From: Ganoderma boninense
Lineage: Eukaryota > Basidiomycota > Agaricomycetes > Polyporales > Polyporaceae
Assembly (NCBI GenBank): GCA_002900995.3
Contig: CM035309.1
Span: 806,001-870,000, forward strand
Length of the DNA stretch: 64,000 bases
Direction: 5' to 3'
The notes below the pieces were generated by a model. That model was not told the DNA's origin. It worked only from the letters and a program-made list of their open reading frames with translations, and did no database searches. Made by a program: the position numbers and the translations under genes. Within the stretch, counting starts at the first letter, position 1, and each line of letters starts with the position of its first letter. Shown here piece by piece: positions 12,801-26,627 of the stretch.

Positions 12801-14756
12801 TCGAGCGGGGTTCCAAGCAAACGGAGAACGTCGAGACTGTCGACATTGATGGCTTCGCCCGTGACAACATTCAACGGACAATCATCTTCTATGCTAACCA
12901 GATGCTCCGTACAATCGCTATCTGCTATCGCGATTTCGAGTCCTGGCCGCCCGCGGGCGTCCACGCAGAGTCTGTCGATGAGGTGCGCAGGCTACTGACC
13001 GCCTTCTCGCAATTTCGCCCGCTGAAACGTGTTGCAGGTTCCATACGAAGCGCTCTCACAGGACCTCACGCTCATCGGTATTACAGGTCTCGAGGACCCC
13101 CTCCGCCCCGGAGTTCGAGAAGCCGTTGCGGACTGCATGCGAGCGGGCGTCTCGGTCAAGATGTGCACCGGCGACAACGTTCTCACCGCCCGCTCAATCG
13201 CGCTGCAGTGCGGCATCTACACTGCGGGCGGCATGATCATGGAAGGCCCCATCTTCAGGCAGCTCGAACGCCAAGACTTGCTTGACATCGTTCCGCGGCT
13301 TCAGGTTCTCGCACGTTCGTCTCCGGAGGACAAGAAGCTTCTCGTCGACACTCTCCGTGACCTCGGGGAGATCGTTGGCGCCACCGGCGATGGTACGAAC
13401 GATGGTGCGGCCCTCAAGTCCGCCGATGTCGGTTTCTCGATGGGCATTGCTGGCACTGAGGTGGCGAAGGAGGCTTCCGACATCATCCTTATGGACGACA
13501 ACTTCGCATCGATTGTTAAGGCGATTATGTGGGGTCGGTGCATTAACGATGCCGTCCGGAAGTTCCTCCAGTTCCAGATCTCCACTAACATTACTGCCGT
13601 CCTCATCACCTTCGTCTCTGCCGTTGCTTCCACTGAAGAGGAGTCTGTCCTCTCCGCCGTCCAGCTGCTTTGGATCAACATCATCATGGACACGTTCGCA
13701 GCTCTTGCGCTGGCCACGGACCCGGCAAGCCCCGCGCTCCTCGACCGCAAGCCGGACAAGAAGACCGCGCCGCTGTTCTCTGTGGATATGTACAAGCAGA
13801 TTCTCGGACAGTCCACTTACCAGACCATCATTACCCTTATTTTCCACTTCCTCGGCATGCAGATCCTGGGCATCCAGCACTCGGACGACAGCACCATCCA
13901 GAAGCACAATGAGACCGTTGTCCAGACCCTGGTGTTCAACATATTCGTTTTCGCTCAGATTTTCAACTCTATCAATTCTCGCCGGCTCGATAATCATCTT
14001 AATGTTTTCGAAGGCATCACCCGCAATTATTACTTCATGGCCATCACCCTCATCGGTACGTGCGCGCGAGCCTCTGCTCAGTTGGCATCTTGCTGAACAT
14101 AACTTCCACAGAGGTTGCAGTGCAGATCTTGATCGTGTTCGTCGGCGGCGCCGCGTTCCAGGTGGCTCCTAGCAGCGGTCGCGAGTGGGGCATTGCCATC
14201 GCGCTCGGTGTCGTTTCTCTCCCTCTCGGCGCGCTCCTGCGCTGCATCCCCAACGCGCCTCTCGAGCGGTTCTTCATCAAGATCCGGCTGATGCCCAACC
14301 CTGACGTCCTGCCGACCATTCAGCCAGAGGCGGAATGGCATTCGGCGATCGAGCTCGTGCGCGACAACCTCAACACGTTCGCACACGTCCGCGGAGCCCG
14401 CATGCGGGCATCGTCGTACGTGGGCAAGAGCCGGAATGCCCGCATCGCGCCAGAGTCTCGCGTAGCACTGTGAGTCCCATCATCAGCGGGTTTCATCCCC
14501 CGTTTCGTCGGGTTCCTGACTCCTGTTCTTTTCTTTCAATAGACCGTCCCTCATGACTATGGTTCCTTCGCTCATCGCCTCCTCCATCGGCGCCGGATGG
14601 GCACCGCAATCACCCACGGGCTTGTCGAACCCGGCGAGCTTCGACCCGTCGAAGTCGTCGGCGGCGCTGTGGGAAGGCAAAATCCAGATCCATCCCGACA
14701 CGAAGGCGGACGACCCCGTCCTGCAGCGGTGGGGCTCCGTCGCGAAGACCACCTAG
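9867..14756 (+). CDS. P-type Ca2+-transporting ATPase, PMC1/PMCA type (P2B)
   Basis: P2B ATPases use ATP to export Ca2+ from the cytosol; fungal PMC1 enzymes usually sit in the vacuolar membrane. Exons read: 9867 to about 11128 (with an unresolved intron or frame change near 10.1-10.3 kb), 11185-11319, 11373-11795, 11866-12100, 12159-12982, 13038-14055, 14112-14469 and 14543-14756. Visible motifs are the TM4 PEGLPLAVT, the phosphorylation loop CTDKTGTLTQND, KGASEIL, MCTGDN and the hinge TGDGTNDGAAL, then hydrophobic C-terminal segments. The first roughly 250 residues are Ser/Pro/Thr-rich and probably disordered. The ATG at 9867 sits in a good context after a CT-rich leader. One base is missing at 11694-11696: the frame moves just before FLISGSKV, giving a premature TGA at 11706. 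About 1,450 residues if read through. Confidence 0.9.
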
Positions 14757-16229
14757 ACGAACGGACGCTGTGAGCGCACTACGGACGACACATCGCGCAC
14801 TGACCACCGTCAGCGCCTCACGAGACACGACGCACGATGCCATGAAGTAATATTATATCTGTTGAGAGCTGCATAGATACACCACGCATCGCATAACACA
14901 CACGCATTACGACGACCGGTCGCGCATAATATACATACTCGCTAATCCCGCATTCGTCATGACAACACCTCGGTCCGTATACATCGAACATTTTGGCATT
15001 TGGCATTTTCTTTCCACGCACTCGTCTTGGCTCTGTCCAGGTCCTGGTCTCGTTCTCGTCGTCGTCGCATACCGCATTCTGCATGAACTTCCCAGCCGCA
15101 CGGACCCCGCATGTATACCCTCGCACCCCGCATTGATGACATCACTCGCACCGCACGTTTCCGATCGCACACTGTCGAGTCTCCGCACCGTCGCTCTCGC
15201 CCTTGTCTGTCTTCTTCCGATCCGGTTTAGCTCGTCTCTCCCCCCAAGACTCCTTGTCGTTGCGCATCTTTGCTGTCCTGCAGTGGAGTAATTACTGTAC
15301 CAGCTGCTCGCTTTCATAGGCCCCGTACGTCCGTGATCCGTAGATACCTCGTCACTCGTGATTACCCTAGATTTGGACTCGGCGAGCCACCAGCCTGCTT
15401 ATTAGAATCAGATAGAAGGTGGCCGGTGACCGTGCACACTGCGTCGGCATGCACGGCTGATGCAATTTTATTTCCAGGAAACAAACCTTCTCGTTCGGCT
15501 TCTGCTCAGTCAGGTTGCACTATGAACGAGCACACCAAGCATAGTACTTAGTATGTTGAAGGTGTCGAGCAAAGAGCGGGGTTAGCAGTTCCTTCTGTGG
15601 CTTGATTACATACTTAAGTTGATTCAGAAGGTGGGAATAAGTTGTTATGTCTGGTTCATATTTGGATGTTCGAGATTTCTGGCCGCCAGACACATGGTTG
15701 GGGACTAGCATGCCTTGCCGAAGACGGTGGCTGTGCGTTTGTTGCGTCAGCTGCGGTCCTGGCACCTGATCGTGCTCTGCCCGGAGCTACCTTGGCCCTC
15801 CGCTCCCCGCACGCCCCCAGAGTCAAACGACAGTTTCACCCTCTCCGATCGCGACATTTGCGGGGCGATTCGGTTTCTCGATTGTGCGCTGCGTTGCGTT
15901 CTGTTGCACTCATCAAGCTTTCGGATGGGGTTGTGAGACAGACTCGAGAACCTCTGCCAACCTTAATGTTCACGCTGGACGCCAGAGTAAGGGTGTCATA
16001 TCTGGTGACGTCGATGAGAGGCTCGGTTGCAAGTGGGTCGTCGACGCACCGTGGATCTGGGTCTGCTGATCATCTTACAAAGCAATCTCATCCTCCCAAG
16101 ATGCATCATACACTTGACTTTGCTTGCTCGAGTCTGTTGCGTCTTGGCTGTGAGCAAGAGCGCGAGTGTTTATAACGCGACGGGAAGACGATTCGTACAG
16201 GTCGACCACATCACTGAACATCCCCCACC
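14757..16229. other. intergenic, no gene seen
   Basis: 3' flank of the Ca2+-ATPase gene and 5' flank of the alcohol dehydrogenase gene. An open frame from 15642 to 16175 has no recognisable domain. A TATA-like TTTATAAC lies near 16169, about 60 bases before the next start codon. Confidence 0.45.
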
Positions 16230-17732
16230 ATGGCTACCGCCTCGTCCAGTCTCTCGGGCTTCTATGGTTACACAGAAACTCTGAAAGGCGTGTATTACGG
16301 CCCTGGCTCTGTCAAGACCGCACTGCCCAAGCTCCTAGCCACCGTGGGTGGGAAGAAGGCATTCATTGTCACAGGAAAGACTCTCTATACCGCGGTACGA
16401 GTCTTTTGTCGCTTCCAGCCTACACACGCTCACTTTGTTTCGCAGACCGATGTCGTCAAAAGTGTCGAAAGCGTCCTCAAAGAGCACGATGCTTACGGCG
16501 CAACGTTCTACGAGATCGGTCAACATGCACCCATCGCAGGGATCAGAAACGGCGTGAAGGCGTTCAAGGACGCCGGCGCGGACGCCATCGTCAGCGTCGG
16601 CGGCGGCTCCCCAATCGACGCGGCCAAGGCCATACTCTACTTCATTCAACAGGAGACCGGCGGGCCTTTCCTCCCCCAGATCGCCATTCCCACCACTATC
16701 AGTGCGGCAGAGTACACGGTTTGTTGGCCTCTCTGTTGTCATTTCTTACTGGCCGAGATTTACGCCGGACAGATCGGCGCAGGCTTTACAAACGAGCAGG
16801 GCGACAAGGCTGGGGTGGCCTCTCCGGAACTGGCGCCTGCTGGGGTCATCCTCGACGCCGAGCTGACCCTGGCAACGCCAGAGCGCCTTTGGCTCTCCAC
16901 TGGGATGCGTGCCTTGGACCATGCCGTTGGTAGGTCGCTCTATTCGCGCCCCTCTCTGTCCTGAGTAATCTAATACTTTGACTATGGGGTTTGGTTTGCA
17001 GAGAACTTGTACCGGCAATCGGTATCCATACCCGTCAAGTATCTTTGCTATGCCGCCATGGCGGACCTGTTCACGTATTTGCCGAAGTCGAAGGCGAACC
17101 CGCAAGACGTCGAGGTGCGGCAGAGGCTCCAGGTTGCATCTTGGATGTCTCTCTGGCCGATGAAGCACGAGAGACACAGGTACGCTGATCGAACTCCTCC
17201 ATGAGAAATAGTTAGATGGTGGCTGAGTTGCATGTAGTGCTATTGGACTGTCTCACGCCCTTGGCCACAAGCTCGGGCGACCTACGGCATCCCGCACGGC
17301 ATCACCTCTGTAAGTGTCCATTACCAATGCTCTCTTTTCAAGATGCTGATTCTTACGTCCTCTACTTTCTGCTCAGTGCCTGACTCTCGCGCACCGTTGT
17401 TAAGCTCAAGGCCGAGGTGGCGCCCCAGGCAGACAAGGAAGCCCTTGCGCGGCGTTGTTTTACCTGCGCCAGGAGTCCACAGGCTCAGTCGACGAGGACG
17501 TCCGCAAGTTATCGTCACTCATTCAGCAGTGCGTATATGTCGAAATAGAAGCCCTCTCTCCTTAATGCTGACGGACTTGCACAGGTTAGTGGACGACCTC
17601 GGGCTCAAGTCGACGCTCTCCGAATACAACGTACCGAAGGACAACTTGCCTAAGATTGCGCAATTGGCCTTGGGAAGCAGCGATGACCCTCTCGTGAACA
17701 ATGTGGATGCACTCTTGCAGGGCATTTACTAG
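16230..17732 (+). CDS. iron-type alcohol dehydrogenase / maleylacetate reductase family protein, frame broken
   Basis: The family (dehydroquinate-synthase-like fold) contains NAD(P)H-dependent iron alcohol dehydrogenases and maleylacetate reductases, the latter acting in hydroxyquinol (aromatic) catabolism. Exons: 16230-16392, 16446-16718, 16773-16929, 17002-17179, 17238-17309, 17377-17528 and 17585-17732. Motifs: VSVGGGSPIDAAKA (nucleotide binding), IPTTISAAEYT, and metal-site histidines in MRALDHAVE and in SHALGHKLG. The C-terminus ends LLQGIY. The intron at 16719-16772 is 54 nt and has no in-frame stop. The last third has three frame breaks: one base missing near 17275 (GGG run), one extra near 17393 and one missing near 17453. 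It is either a sequence error cluster or a decaying gene. The substrate cannot be told from sequence. Confidence 0.82.
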
Positions 17733-18601
17733 TGAGGTATAGGGCATAATTAAGAACTGTAGCTTGCAAGTATCCTTGTTGATTGAACTTGAACGCCTGC
17801 CATTTACGGCGGATCGACACCCGGAGCGCCCGTGGCTTCGTGGCCCCCATCAGCAAGCGCGGAAGGTTACGGCTTCGATTTACCCCTCATGAGGACTTTC
17901 AAATGCTTGTGCTCATATACCTTTGGACGATCTTCGTCCTTGACCTGCCTCCGGCTTTACTTCGAAAATACGGTAAACGTCTTCCGATGAGTTGAGGACC
18001 TCGACCACAAGGCGTGGTTCTGTGTTTGGCAGCGAAAAAAGGTGCGAGTCTAGGTGGCCTATACGACCCTCACCCGCTGATGGCTTGCGTCGCCTCTTAG
18101 GACTAATTTTAGCACCAGGACGACGACGTCCGAATGCATTACGCCGAATGGCCGTCCTGGTGACTGTTCACCTCGGTCTCAATGGGCAGCCTGATCCACA
18201 CCGAATTATAACCGTTCTGCGCTACATCGCTGACCGTGAGCTTCGGGATCATGAGGCTGCACCTTCGAGCGCGGCTCAACGCTTCTTCAACCGGGGTAAC
18301 CATTCGCTGTCAGGACCCAGCTTGAAGCACGACGCAAGTTCCGTCTTCGCATAGCTCGTGGTGCCTCCGTTGCGTTGTCGGATTGGGTGTTCCTAAGAAT
18401 ACTACCTCCACCATTTCCTCGACGATGTTCCGCCGGCGGCTTCCAATAAGCGTGAATGTCGCCCCATCCACATGTGCGGCGTGGCGCGACGTGGGGGTAT
18501 AAAGTCGCAGCTGGAGAAGCGTCCTCGGCACCGACGAGACCACGGTCCACCGGCGTCGCACCACGTCACCAGATTCCCGGCACTCGACGCGCTTGGCAAA
18601 G
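17733..18601. other. intergenic, upstream region of the first xylanase
   Basis: No gene recognised. It contains the promoter of the GH10 gene starting at 18602, with a TATA box at 18498 and a C2H2-type carbon-catabolite-repressor consensus (GTGGGG) at 18491. Open frames here are short and featureless. Confidence 0.45.
18498..18503 (+). promoter_or_regulatory. TATA box of xylanase gene 1
   Basis: TATAAA lies 99 bases before the ATG. The GTGGGG directly upstream (18491-18496) matches the SYGGRG consensus of CreA/Cre1 repressors, which often control fungal xylanases. Actual control is inferred. Confidence 0.55.
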
Positions 18602-20103
<1,502 letters not shown>

Positions 20104-20255
20104 GTTGCGAGTTTGGAGATCATGGGAATGCAAAAAGTATCACATATGTAGGCTCTCATTCATTGCTTGCGAATTTATCATTACATCTCCGACTATCGAC
20201 TGGACTCGTACAAACGGACACAATACATGGCGGTCCAGGCTCAGAAACGTCACAA

Positions 20256-21467
20256 TCACCATTTCTCGTGAGCGGGGCGGACTAGATGCCAACAGTGAGT
20301 CTCGGACCATTCCATTTTTTCGTATAGAAAACTTACGATCCAACTCCCAGGTCCATGCAGACCTGTCCTGCTCCGTCAGGTAGAGGTAGCTCTACGCCGA
20401 TCCGGATCAGTAAGAGCTCGACGCATTATTACCTGCAGGCAAAGTCACCTTCGCGATGCTGTTAGCATCCAGACGTGAGTCGAGGTCATTCTTGTACTTC
20501 TCAGCCGCCTCCCCAGAATGACGCGAGAGCCCTTGTTGGGTGAAGATGCCTGAAAGGACATTGAGATGAGGTAAGACACGAGTCCTTGCTTTGAGTAACG
20601 TTGCGCTGCTACTCACTGCCGTCGATGATCGACTACATTCAGACAAGAAAAGTAAGTCCCGTGAGTGCATGAACATATAGAAGAAAACCGCACTGCTACG
20701 CACATGAGCGACGTGGATGTTCTCCTTGCCGAACTCCTTCGCAAGGCTCTGGCTCAGTGCGCGGACACCGAACTTGCCTGGGGCAAATCCGCTCGTCCAG
20801 GTGTTGCCACGCAGCGCGGCCGTCGCGCCAGTGAAAATAAGCGTGCCCCGCTTCCCGCGCTCATCGATTTCGTTCTCCTTGAACTTGAGGATGACGCGGC
20901 GCGAAAACGCGAACGCCGCGGTGACGTTCACCTGCAGCGAGTTCGTGATGTCCTCCTCGGTGACGTCGAGGAAGCCCTTGAACACGCCCGAGCCCGCGTT
21001 CCACACGCCGACGCGGAAGTCGGACGGCCCCTCGGTAGCCCACTTGTGCGCGAAGATGGTGTCGAAGACCGAGAGCGTGGACTTGTAGGAGTAGTCTGGA
21101 ATCGGGAATGCTGCCGCCTGCGGAGCGACGTCGATGAGTAAGCAGCAAGGGAGACGCCGCGCGCGCACTTGCTCACCTCGCCGCCTTCACTGTTGAGCTC
21201 GCCGGCGAAACGGTTGAGGTGGTCAGCATTGCGCGCGACGAGCGCGACACGGTAGCCCTTCTTTGCGAAGAGGCGACTGTCCAGGTTATGGAATGTTTAG
21301 CGATGTACCAAGGGCTCCTGACGCGAAGGACTACTCACGCAGTCGCTGCTCCCGTGCCTTAGAATAACATCACGTCAGCAAGAGGTGCCCAATTTTCGGC
21401 TACCCTAGTCGTACTCACCAGATCCGTTACCGATACCTGCGACAATCAAGAGTGGCCTGGCCGACAT
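20256..21467 (-). CDS. short-chain dehydrogenase/reductase (SDR) family protein
   Basis: A Rossmann-fold NAD(P)-dependent oxidoreductase of unknown substrate. It starts MSARPLLIVAGIGNGSGTG at 21467, giving a glycine-rich nucleotide site. The middle carries VGVWNAGSG (the NAG motif), NVTAAFAFSRRVI, and IFTGATAALRGN. The C-terminal exons are 20449-20549, 20337-20391 (SYLYLTEQDRSAW) and 20256-20281 (ending RPAHEKW), joined by short introns; without splicing, a false stop appears at 20407. The usual catalytic Tyr of YxxxK is Phe (FAPGK), so chemistry may be altered or absent. It lies between two xylanase genes, convergent with the first. Confidence 0.8.
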
Positions 21468-22159
21468 GGTGCAACGACGACAAGCTGGTTAGCAAAGTAA
21501 GTAGAGATGGAGTTGGTGGTTTGGGTGAGAACAGGTGATGGGACGGCCCCTGAGAGTTCTTGCATGCTACTTATATGTACCTTCCAAGGCTCATCTATCC
21601 CCGCGATGTCGTGCTCGAGTCCGAGTCTTACACATCCCGACCCCTTCGAAATGCTGTCGTTTGTACGCGATCGACAATTCCGCGCGTCCAGTTCTGCGAT
21701 CGGGCTCAGTCAACATCCCCGAGGCGCTTGCCGTGCCGCAAGCTTGAACTCAGTCTGTCACCGGTCCTTCGGATATTATGGGTCCCTCGGACGAGCTGCA
21801 TCTTCAGCGTATCCCGTCGTGTTCCTGTCTTCTAACCATAGACTATCGCCATTTCCATAAAGTCTCATCTTCTTGAGTCGTACGTTACTTATGTTATGTC
21901 GACGTGATTGTCAGATACAAACAGGACTTTTGCAGCTTCTTTACTTGCAGCTTATCCAGAGCTTTCAAGCTTAAAATTGTGAATCGAGCCACAAAATATC
22001 TCCATAAAACGGCGAGATACTTAATACTTCTGCTCAGACACGGGACTGGGTCGTCTATATTTGAATGCCGACGACCTCCGCGAACACATCCAGGCAAGTT
22101 AGATGCCCGATTCGCCCACTGTTCCGAGGCGATTTAAAGCACATGAATGGGCCTCATGT
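21468..22159. other. intergenic between the SDR gene and xylanase gene 2
   Basis: AT-richer than its neighbours. No gene seen. It contains the SDR promoter and the 3' flank of the second xylanase. Confidence 0.45.
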
Positions 22160-23824
22160 TTATGCCTTCAGCGCTGCTGCTATACCGTTGTATGCAGGCT
22201 TGATTGCGAAGTTCTGCGCAAGAAGAGACAAGAGAGAGATAATCCAAACGTCAGTGTCATTAGTCATAGGAAGGTGGATGAGTAAGCCTCACCTCGTCCC
22301 AAGGGCACGCCGCACCTTGGCCAGAGAACGTACTCGGGACCCACGAATACTGCAAGCACGTCAGTCTTGCCGCATTCAAGCACAGAACTTCAAGAAGCGA
22401 TGAGCTAACCTTGTCCGTCCAGTCCCAGACCGTGATACCGACGCAACCGGCGACATTCATGCAGGCCTGCACGACGCTCTGGTAGTCCTTCGACTGTTGG
22501 GCGAGCAGAGCGTCCGTGGCGGGGAGCGTCATCCGGATGTCGAGCTCCGTGATCGCGACCTCCAAGCCGAGCGCGGTGAATTGCTCCATTGTCGTCTGGA
22601 AAGAGGTCGGGATGGATCCGACGATGAAGTGGCTCTGGAAGCCGACACCGTCGATGGGGACGTCGTCTGCGATGAGCTGCTTGACGAGACTCAGCATCGC
22701 GGCGGATTTCGACCCGGTCTGCTCGATGTTGTAGTCGTTGATGTAGAGCTTCGCGTCGGGGTCTGCCGCGCGGGCCGCTTTGAGCGCGATGGAAACGTAG
22801 GTGGTGTTGAGGGTGTTGTAGAAGACATCCGTGCGCCAGGTGCCGTCATCGTTGAATGGCTCTGAATTGGTTACCACCTCGTTAGCACAAGGATAACAAA
22901 GGAGTTTCAGGTGGGAGCCCACCATTGATGACATCCCAGGAGTCTTCATTCGAAGATAACGTCAGTTCTGGTCAGTAAATCACACATTAAGACCAACACG
23001 TAAACACCTACAGCTACAGATACGGGCGTTTTAGTATGTCACACTTCATGACATTCATATTTGGGACTTACATTTGTCCCTTGTAGTGCCCGACGACCGT
23101 ACCGCAGTGGGTCTGGATGATCGACGTCAACTGGGCTGCGGTGAAGCCCCCACTGGAGACCCAGCTCGGCAGCTGGTTATGCCAGACACAGTTGTGTCCG
23201 CGCAGGAGCTGGCCGTTCGCCTTCGCGAGGTTCGCGACCACGTCGCCGTTTGTGAACGTGAACGTCCCCTGCGAGGGCTCCGTCGCGTCCTAATAAGTAG
23301 TAATACCATGCGCGCGCATGCCGTCAGCGCCGCCGCTCGTGCGTGAAGAACGGGAAGTGCGAAACTGAACACACACCCATTTCATGCTGTTTCCGGGCGT
23401 GATCTGGCCGAACTCCTTAACGTCATCGAGCTTCGCGACGTACGCCGTGTCGGTGAGCTCGGGGTTGTCGGTCGCGCTTCCGAAGTAGAGCTTCCCGGCA
23501 GCTTTTGCGAGCGTGTGCAGACCGGCGGTCGAGCTCGGAGTCACCACGGCAGTCGTCGTCGCTGTGGAACTCGCTGAGGTGGTGGCCTGCAGTGTGAAGG
23601 ACATGAGTACCTGGAGTAATACGAGGAGGCAAAAGAATACGCACAGAACCATCAGGGAGACACTGCGAGTAGTAGTCGTTTTGGTAAGTGCAGACCGAAC
23701 CCGACACGCAAGTCGTCGCCCCCGTCCAGCCAATTGCCGCCGCACTGGCCCCACTCTTGCGACTGGGCGAGCACGTACGGGAGCACTGCAGCAAGCAAAG
23801 GGAACGTAGTCGAAGCCTCAACAT
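22160..23824 (-). CDS. second GH10 endo-beta-1,4-xylanase with N-terminal CBM1
   Basis: A paralogue of the gene at 18602, in the opposite orientation. Exons read on the minus strand: 23824-23646, 23586-23377, 23289-23072, 22943-22923, 22861-22410, 22349-22293 and 22213-22160. It shows a CBM1 ([20 protein letters not shown]), a Ser/Thr linker, and a GH10 domain with the catalytic Glu of NEPFNDD and the nucleophile Glu in ITELDIRM, ending in AALKA. An intron splits the acid/base NEP codons. The N-terminus is out of register: the signal peptide and [10 protein letters not shown] segment sit in a different frame from the start codon and from the rest of the CBM1. One base seems missing after the ATG and one is extra at 23732-23735. 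The exon 3/4 junction frame is also uncertain by one base. Confidence 0.9.
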
Positions 23825-23884
23825 ACTGGCGGGGAGCAGCTGCCGTAGGGAGGGATGTCAGGCGGGCACCGAAACTGGTGAGTC

Positions 23885-23890
23885 TTTATA
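23885..23890 (-). promoter_or_regulatory. TATA box of xylanase gene 2
   Basis: TATAAA on the minus strand, about 60 bases upstream of the ATG at 23824. Its position is similar to the TATA box of xylanase gene 1. Confidence 0.5.
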
Positions 23891-24576
23891 TGTCTAGTAC
23901 ATGTTTCAAGTTGCACTCTGTCGGCAGGAACAGGGAGAGAGATAAAGTGTAAAGCGTCCGTCTTACGCGCAGCGCAGCAACGGAATATCGTCGTTGGATC
24001 CATGGAGGCATGGCCAGCATAGGCCCACGGAAGACGTTCCAGACCACTTCATCCATGATGGCATCTCTCACTAGAACGCGAGCATAAACACTTCAATGTC
24101 CAGCATGACCAGTGGCAACGCACGAGACACACGCATCTGGCAACGGACATGAGTTCCAGAAGCGTGAGGCTGCAGCCGGGACTGCGGCGCGTGATTAACG
24201 GCAATTTGGGGTGTGTACGCTTAGGTCCTCAACAGAGCAAGGTCGACGGCGATATTTCGGTTTCTAAAGTGCGGTGACCGCCTTTAAGGTTGGCGGCTAA
24301 TGCTCGGATTTGGGTTGACGCATAGGCGCGTTGGGTAGCACGATGCAGTGACCTAACAGCACTACGAAGCCTAGGGATATATCAGTGACCGACGGAGAAA
24401 GTAGGCTGCCCTGTGCCTTACCATAAGGAATACTCCGGACCGCTTTCAAACGTTCTTCAAGTCCAGGAGCTTAGACCATGCACAAAGTGGAATCAAAACC
24501 TGTCCTTCTAGCTCAATACATTCAGCAGCGGTCCAGAAGGGCCAGTCGTCAGCAATCAATCTACACAAGACAGACT
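23891..24576. other. intergenic, xylanase 2 promoter and PWP1 3' flank
   Basis: No gene recognised on either strand. A short open frame from 24446 overlaps the PWP1 C-terminal exon in another frame and is a shadow. Confidence 0.45.
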
Positions 24577-26627
24577 TCACTCTTCGCCTTCTCCATCGGT
24601 ACCGCTGCTGTCCTCGTCGTCGCTCGCAACACCGATGATGCCGCCGCTCTGCTTCTCCTTGAGGACCCGGCCTGCCTCCGCGAGTTTTGGCCCAAGCACC
24701 TTGCGCGCACCGGCATTCGCGCCGACATCCCAGACCTGCAGCTTCGCCTTCGACCCTGCAGCTGCGAGCGTGAGGGGGTCGTCTGGGGACCACGAGGTTG
24801 AGAAGACCTTGCCCTACAATCGTCGCGTCAGTATTGAATGGATAGCGACAGACTGTAGAGCTAGAACACGTACCACACCGAGGTCTCGGGAGGTGACGAG
24901 GCTTACTTGCCGCTTGCCTGTGTCCTGGTCTTCCGCGACGTTCCAGACCTTGACGACCTTGTCCGTCCCGCCCGTCGCGACGACCCCACGGATATGCGGG
25001 TTGATGTCGAGGGCGGAAACTGCGCCGTCATGGGCAGACACGGTGAATCGTGCAGGCGAGGGAGAGTCCAGGTCTGAAGGGAGTGCCCGGGCGTCGAAGT
25101 TCACCACGAGGCCATTTTCAAGAGATACCTAGTTCCGATCGCTCAGTCAAGTAATCGCGCATGCATGTCGCACAACTCACGTAGAAGCTATGTGGCTCCC
25201 AAGGGTCCCACCGCAAGGGCCTCAACATCCGCCCGACGACCGCCCCAACGCCCGCGTCCGGCGCTCTCGAATCGAACGTCCGCACCGTCCGGTCATAGCT
25301 CCCGGTCAAGAGCACCGTCGGCTCCGGTTGGTTCCACTGCACCGCCTGGACCTTGTCCTTATGCATGTCGAAGCTCCGCAGCGCGCCCTCTCCCTCGCCG
25401 CCGCTCCCCGTGATCGTCGGGTCGCGGTTGAGGTCCCACAGCTTGACAGTGCGGTCCGCGCTCGCGCTCGCGAGGAGGTTGCGGTGCGTGCGGTTCCACG
25501 AGAGGCCGAGGACGGCGTCGACGTGGTGCGCGGCGCTCGCCGCGCGCGCCTTGGTCTTCTTGCGCTTCTTCTTGCCCGTGCCCAGCGGGACGGGGACGTG
25601 CGCCGCGGTCTTGTCCGGGCGGCCGAGCACCATGTCCGGGTACATCGTCTCGACGGTGTCGAGCGACCAGATCTCGATCTCGGGCTCGAGCGTGCCCACC
25701 GCGATGAAATTGCCGAACTGCGCGGTGTCGGGAGCAGCGGTCGAGGAGGCACGCGCAGGGGAGGAGATGGGCGGGAAGTCGAGCCATTCGAGGCAGAGGG
25801 GGAAGGAAGGAAGCATGAGGTCATGGTGGGCGTACAGGTTTTCTTCGGACTCTTCGTACACGAAGATTTCGAGCTGGGAGATCTCGTCTTCGGTCTTCGC
25901 GACAACGATGAGGTTGTCGGTGGGGAGGACCTCGAGTTCTTCGCGTTCTTGGTTCTCCTCGTCCTCTTTTAGTGTGATGAAGGGGTCTTCGTCATTATTC
26001 CGATAGTATGTGAGGCCCTTGATATTGCTGAACGGCCCCATTCCTGCACAGGAGTTTCAGTTCGAGGTTTCAGAGCGCAATATTCGCGCTGAGGAAGATG
26101 AAAGATGGATATATGCGGTGGTACAAGCACGCACCAGGCATGGCGTCTTCGTTATCATACTCGTCCAAATTGTATTGCGTAAGATCATCTCCAGGAGGTT
26201 GGCTAGGTTTTGACCCTTCGGCCGGAGGTTGCTCATCTTGATCCATGGGGACGTCCTCATCCATCGCGTCCTCATCTTCACTTCAAACTCATACACTCAA
26301 AACGTGGGGTGGGCATTTCAAGATAAGCTAGCACTCACTCTACCCACGCGCTCTCATCGTCCTCCTCAGCATCGTCGGCCTCATCGCCCTCCGCACCTTT
26401 GCCCATTGACTTGGCAGCATTATGTGCTTTCTCCAGTTCTTTTCGCGCATCCTCGAGCTCTATCCGAGCCAGCGCGCTCACGCGTTCGAGCTCCTGATCG
26501 TCGAGGACATATTTTTGTGGGTGCTGAGCCGCAACACCTCGGCGTACCCTAAATCTGGTGTCAACGAGACAGATAAATTGAAAAGTTTATGGACGTACCA
26601 GGCTACCGAAGAGATGAGGTTGCTCAT
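24577..26627 (-). CDS. PWP1-like WD40 protein (ribosome biogenesis)
   Basis: PWP1 is a nucleolar WD-repeat protein needed for pre-rRNA processing and the 60S subunit. Exons on the minus strand: 26627-26599, 26548-26339, 26280-26135, 26043-25181, 25128-24874 and 24813-24577. It starts MSNLISSVAWVRRGVAAQHP, the family's N-terminus. An acidic region follows, then a long central exon with WD repeats (SASADRTVKLWD, TGSYDRTVRTFDSR), then TGGTDKVVKVWN and LQVWDV in later exons, and an acidic tail. A Lys/Arg stretch (KKKRKKTK) is a likely nuclear localisation signal. No frame break seen. Its start codon faces COQ9 across 192 bases. Confidence 0.92.

Noticed and set aside
15642..16175. Forward open frame of about 177 codons before the Fe-ADH gene
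   Set aside because: No domain, and it overlaps the presumed promoter.
20407..20448. Apparent SDR C-terminus ending NNASSSY
   Set aside because: It reads into an intron. Splicing to 20337-20391 and 20256-20281 gives the family-like end.
25165..26006. Several long plus-strand frames
   Set aside because: They are antisense shadows of the PWP1 WD40 exon.
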